Assembly (NCBI GenBank): GCA_018668095.1
Contig: JABIQF010000038.1
Span: 1-6,536, forward strand
Reading direction: 5' to 3'
DNA from: Cellvibrionales bacterium
Lineage (GTDB): Bacteria > Pseudomonadota > Gammaproteobacteria > Pseudomonadales > UBA7434
Length of the DNA: 6,536 nt
Part shown: one piece after another, positions 5,702-6,536 of the stretch
Layout: each line of letters begins with the position of its first letter
Position numbering within the stretch: position 1 is the first letter of the stretch
Made by a program: the position numbers and the translations under genes
Notes under the pieces: generated by a model
Database searches by the model: none
Seen by the model: only the letters and a program-made list of their open reading frames with translations
Told to the model about the DNA's origin: nothing

Positions 5702-6442
5702 ATGGGTGAACCTTCAGTGCTTCCAATAACGTCGCAGCAGCGCTGCGCCACTATTGATCACCGTTCTGGCATTAATGCTGACGCTAGTGAGTCTGGCTTT
5801 ACGCTAATTGAGCTATTGGTTGTACTGGTTATTGTTTCAATGTTCTCTGGCATGATTGTGCTGTCCATTGGTGATAATTTTTCTCGAGAACTTCGCTCTG
5901 AGGCCGAGCGCTTCCAGCGTTTAGTCGTTGCTGCTTCGGATGAAGCCATCTATACCTCTTCGCAGTTGGGTGTGGTTATTGATAAGAATCGATACTCCCT
6001 TGTACGCTTTGATACTGTTGGACTAAGCTGGCAGCCCTTTACAGGCCAAGCTTTCCGTTTGCATTCGTTGCCTGAATCTATGCAGATGTCTTGGAGTATT
6101 GAGGGCTTTTCGCAGCCCGGCAGTGATGATACCCCGCAAAATATTAATTTTGGTGGTGGTAGTTCTATTGCTGAAGACCGCGATGAAGATGTAGAAAGTG
6201 GGTCTGATGGCTACGGTGATGGCTATGATGATGCTTATGATGATGGCTATGCTGATAAGCGTGATATTGCCGAAAGAAACGTCATGCCGCAAATTCTAAT
6301 GTTAAGTTCAGGTGAAGTAACGGTATTTTCTGTTGAGTTTTCTGCAATAGAAACTGTAGCTAACAATCATATTATTGCCGTGATCAGTGATGGCTTTTCT
6401 ATACCGTCGATTAAATCGATACGCGACAATTTAAATGATTAA
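5702..6442 (+). CDS. gspH: Type II secretion system minor pseudopilin GspH with acidic insertion
   Basis: Minor pseudopilin; GspH sits near the tip of the pseudopilus with GspI, J and K. The prepilin motif is SGFTLIELLVVLVIVSMFSGM: cleavage between G32 and F33, Glu5 at E37, hydrophobic helix about 33-55. The following part resembles GspH: RELRSEAERFQRLVVAASDEAIYTSSQLGVVID, then a YSLVRFDTVGLSWQPFTG strand pair, and a C-terminal ILMLSSGEVTVFSVEF block. Two features are odd. The leader is 32 residues, far longer than usual, although no better start is seen downstream (only GTG at 5717). Between about 139 and 193 an acidic low-complexity segment with a DGY repeat interrupts the globular domain, which helps explain a length of 246 where GspH is usually about 170-200. 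No clear Shine-Dalgarno precedes the ATG, so expression may depend on coupling to gspG. The call rests on position and motif; GspH is the least conserved pseudopilin. Confidence 0.88.
   Translation: MGEPSVLPITSQQRCATIDHRSGINADASESGFTLIELLVVLVIVSMFSGMIVLSIGDNFSRELRSEAERFQRLVVAASDEAIYTSSQLGVVIDKNRYSLVRFDTVGLSWQPFTGQAFRLHSLPESMQMSWSIEGFSQPGSDDTPQNINFGGGSSIAEDRDEDVESGSDGYGDGYDDAYDDGYADKRDIAERNVMPQILMLSSGEVTVFSVEFSAIETVANNHIIAVISDGFSIPSIKSIRDNLND
6206..6256 (+). repeat. In-frame 12-base tandem repeat encoding DGY-type tetrapeptides in gspH
   Basis: Four imperfect copies of a 12-base unit related to GATGGCTATGAT lie in frame within gspH, followed by a further GAT. They encode DGYG, DGYD, DAYD and DGYA, placing tyrosines at residues 171, 175, 179 and 183. 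The copies differ at silent and non-silent positions, so the repeat is not freshly duplicated. It is the core of the acidic insertion in GspH. Confidence 0.85.
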
Positions 6443-6497
6443 CAGGCCAATGCCGAATACTCATTAATGCGAGTTTTTTGCGGTCATAAATAGATTG
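6443..6497 (+). other. Gap between gspH and putative gspI with two coupled mini-ORFs
   Basis: No standard gene fits here. ATG at 6435 overlaps the gspH stop (ATGATTAA) and opens a ten-codon frame ending TAA at 6465-6467. An ATG overlapping that stop (TAATG, 6467) opens an eight-codon frame ending TAG at 6491-6493. Four bases later is the ATG at 6498. A re-initiating ribosome could step from gspH to the next gene through these, but the arrangement may be chance. No good Shine-Dalgarno site is seen for the ATG at 6498. The ACTC...GAGT four-base stem followed by six T residues (6459-6478) is too weak to call a terminator. Confidence 0.35.
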
Positions 6498-6536
6498 ATG
6501 TCTCAGCTGAAATCGAAAGTGAAATCGAAAGTGAAA
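6498..6536 (+). CDS. gspI: Probable start of minor pseudopilin GspI (partial)
   Basis: Only 13 codons are visible: MSQLKSKVKSKVK, open to the right edge. The call is mainly positional: gspI normally follows gspH, and a lysine-rich leader is what precedes the GFTLxE cleavage motif of a prepilin. The motif itself would lie outside the window. TTG at 6495, in the same frame, is an alternative start. The frame upstream of it is open back to the TAA at 6465. No convincing ribosome site is visible. Confidence 0.5.
   Translation, partial: MSQLKSKVKSKVK
6508..6536 (+). repeat. 12-base tandem repeat at the right edge
   Basis: The unit TGAAATCGAAAG is present in two exact copies (6508-6519, 6520-6531), and the next five bases continue a third copy up to the window end. 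In the putative gspI frame it encodes the repeated tetrapeptide KSKV. As the copies are identical and 12 bases long, expansion or contraction would keep the frame. The true copy number cannot be seen. Confidence 0.8.

Noticed and set aside
6023..6292. 89-residue minus-strand frame with Ile-rich repeats opposite gspH
   Set aside because: The Ile-rich pattern is just the complement of the GAT-rich DGY repeat; no start signal or family resemblance.
6459..6478. Possible terminator after gspH (ACTC/GAGT stem and T run)
   Set aside because: A four-base stem with an eight-base loop is too weak, and the operon is expected to continue into gspI.

Overview
The window is the centre of a type II secretion system (T2SS, general secretory pathway) locus. 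It holds six recognisable gsp genes and the probable first codons of a seventh. By eye the base composition is moderate to AT-leaning. The sequences look like those of a gammaproteobacterium. The gene order, with gspC-gspD transcribed away from gspE-F-G-H, matches the split xcp arrangement known from Pseudomonas aeruginosa (xcpP-xcpQ divergent from xcpR onward) and not the single gspC-to-gspM operon of Vibrio or Klebsiella. Together with a GspC that has no PDZ domain, this suggests a Pseudomonas-like or related, possibly marine, lineage. That placement is inference.

Leftward arm (minus strand): gspC at 1296-1889 encodes a short inner-membrane clamp protein. It is followed after 75 bases by gspD, which starts at about 1220 (TTG) and runs off the left edge. 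The visible 406 residues of GspD cover the signal peptide, the periplasmic N0-N3 domains and the first strand region of the secretin barrel.

Central control region: 1890-2308 is a 419-base gap between the divergent arms with no credible gene. It holds candidate promoters for both directions, a TAAAGC direct/inverted repeat cluster and a 13-base perfect-armed dyad.

Rightward arm (plus strand): gspE (ATPase), gspF (inner-membrane platform), gspG (major pseudopilin) and gspH (minor pseudopilin) are packed with gaps of 4, 33 and 20 bases and are almost certainly one operon. After gspH there are 55 bases and then a start codon at 6498 that opens a lysine-rich reading frame to the window edge, probably gspI.

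How they work together: GspE hydrolyses ATP and, with GspF, drives assembly of a GspG-based pseudopilus capped by GspH/I/J/K. GspC links the inner-membrane platform to the N0 domain of the GspD secretin, through which folded exoproteins leave the periplasm.

No new system is evident. The unusual points are: an acidic Asp/Gly/Tyr repeat inserted in GspH; an acidic N-terminal extension on GspE; a run of non-ATG starts (TTG, TTG, GTG); long pseudopilin leaders; short coupled ORFs between gspH and gspI; and a 12-base coding repeat at the right edge.
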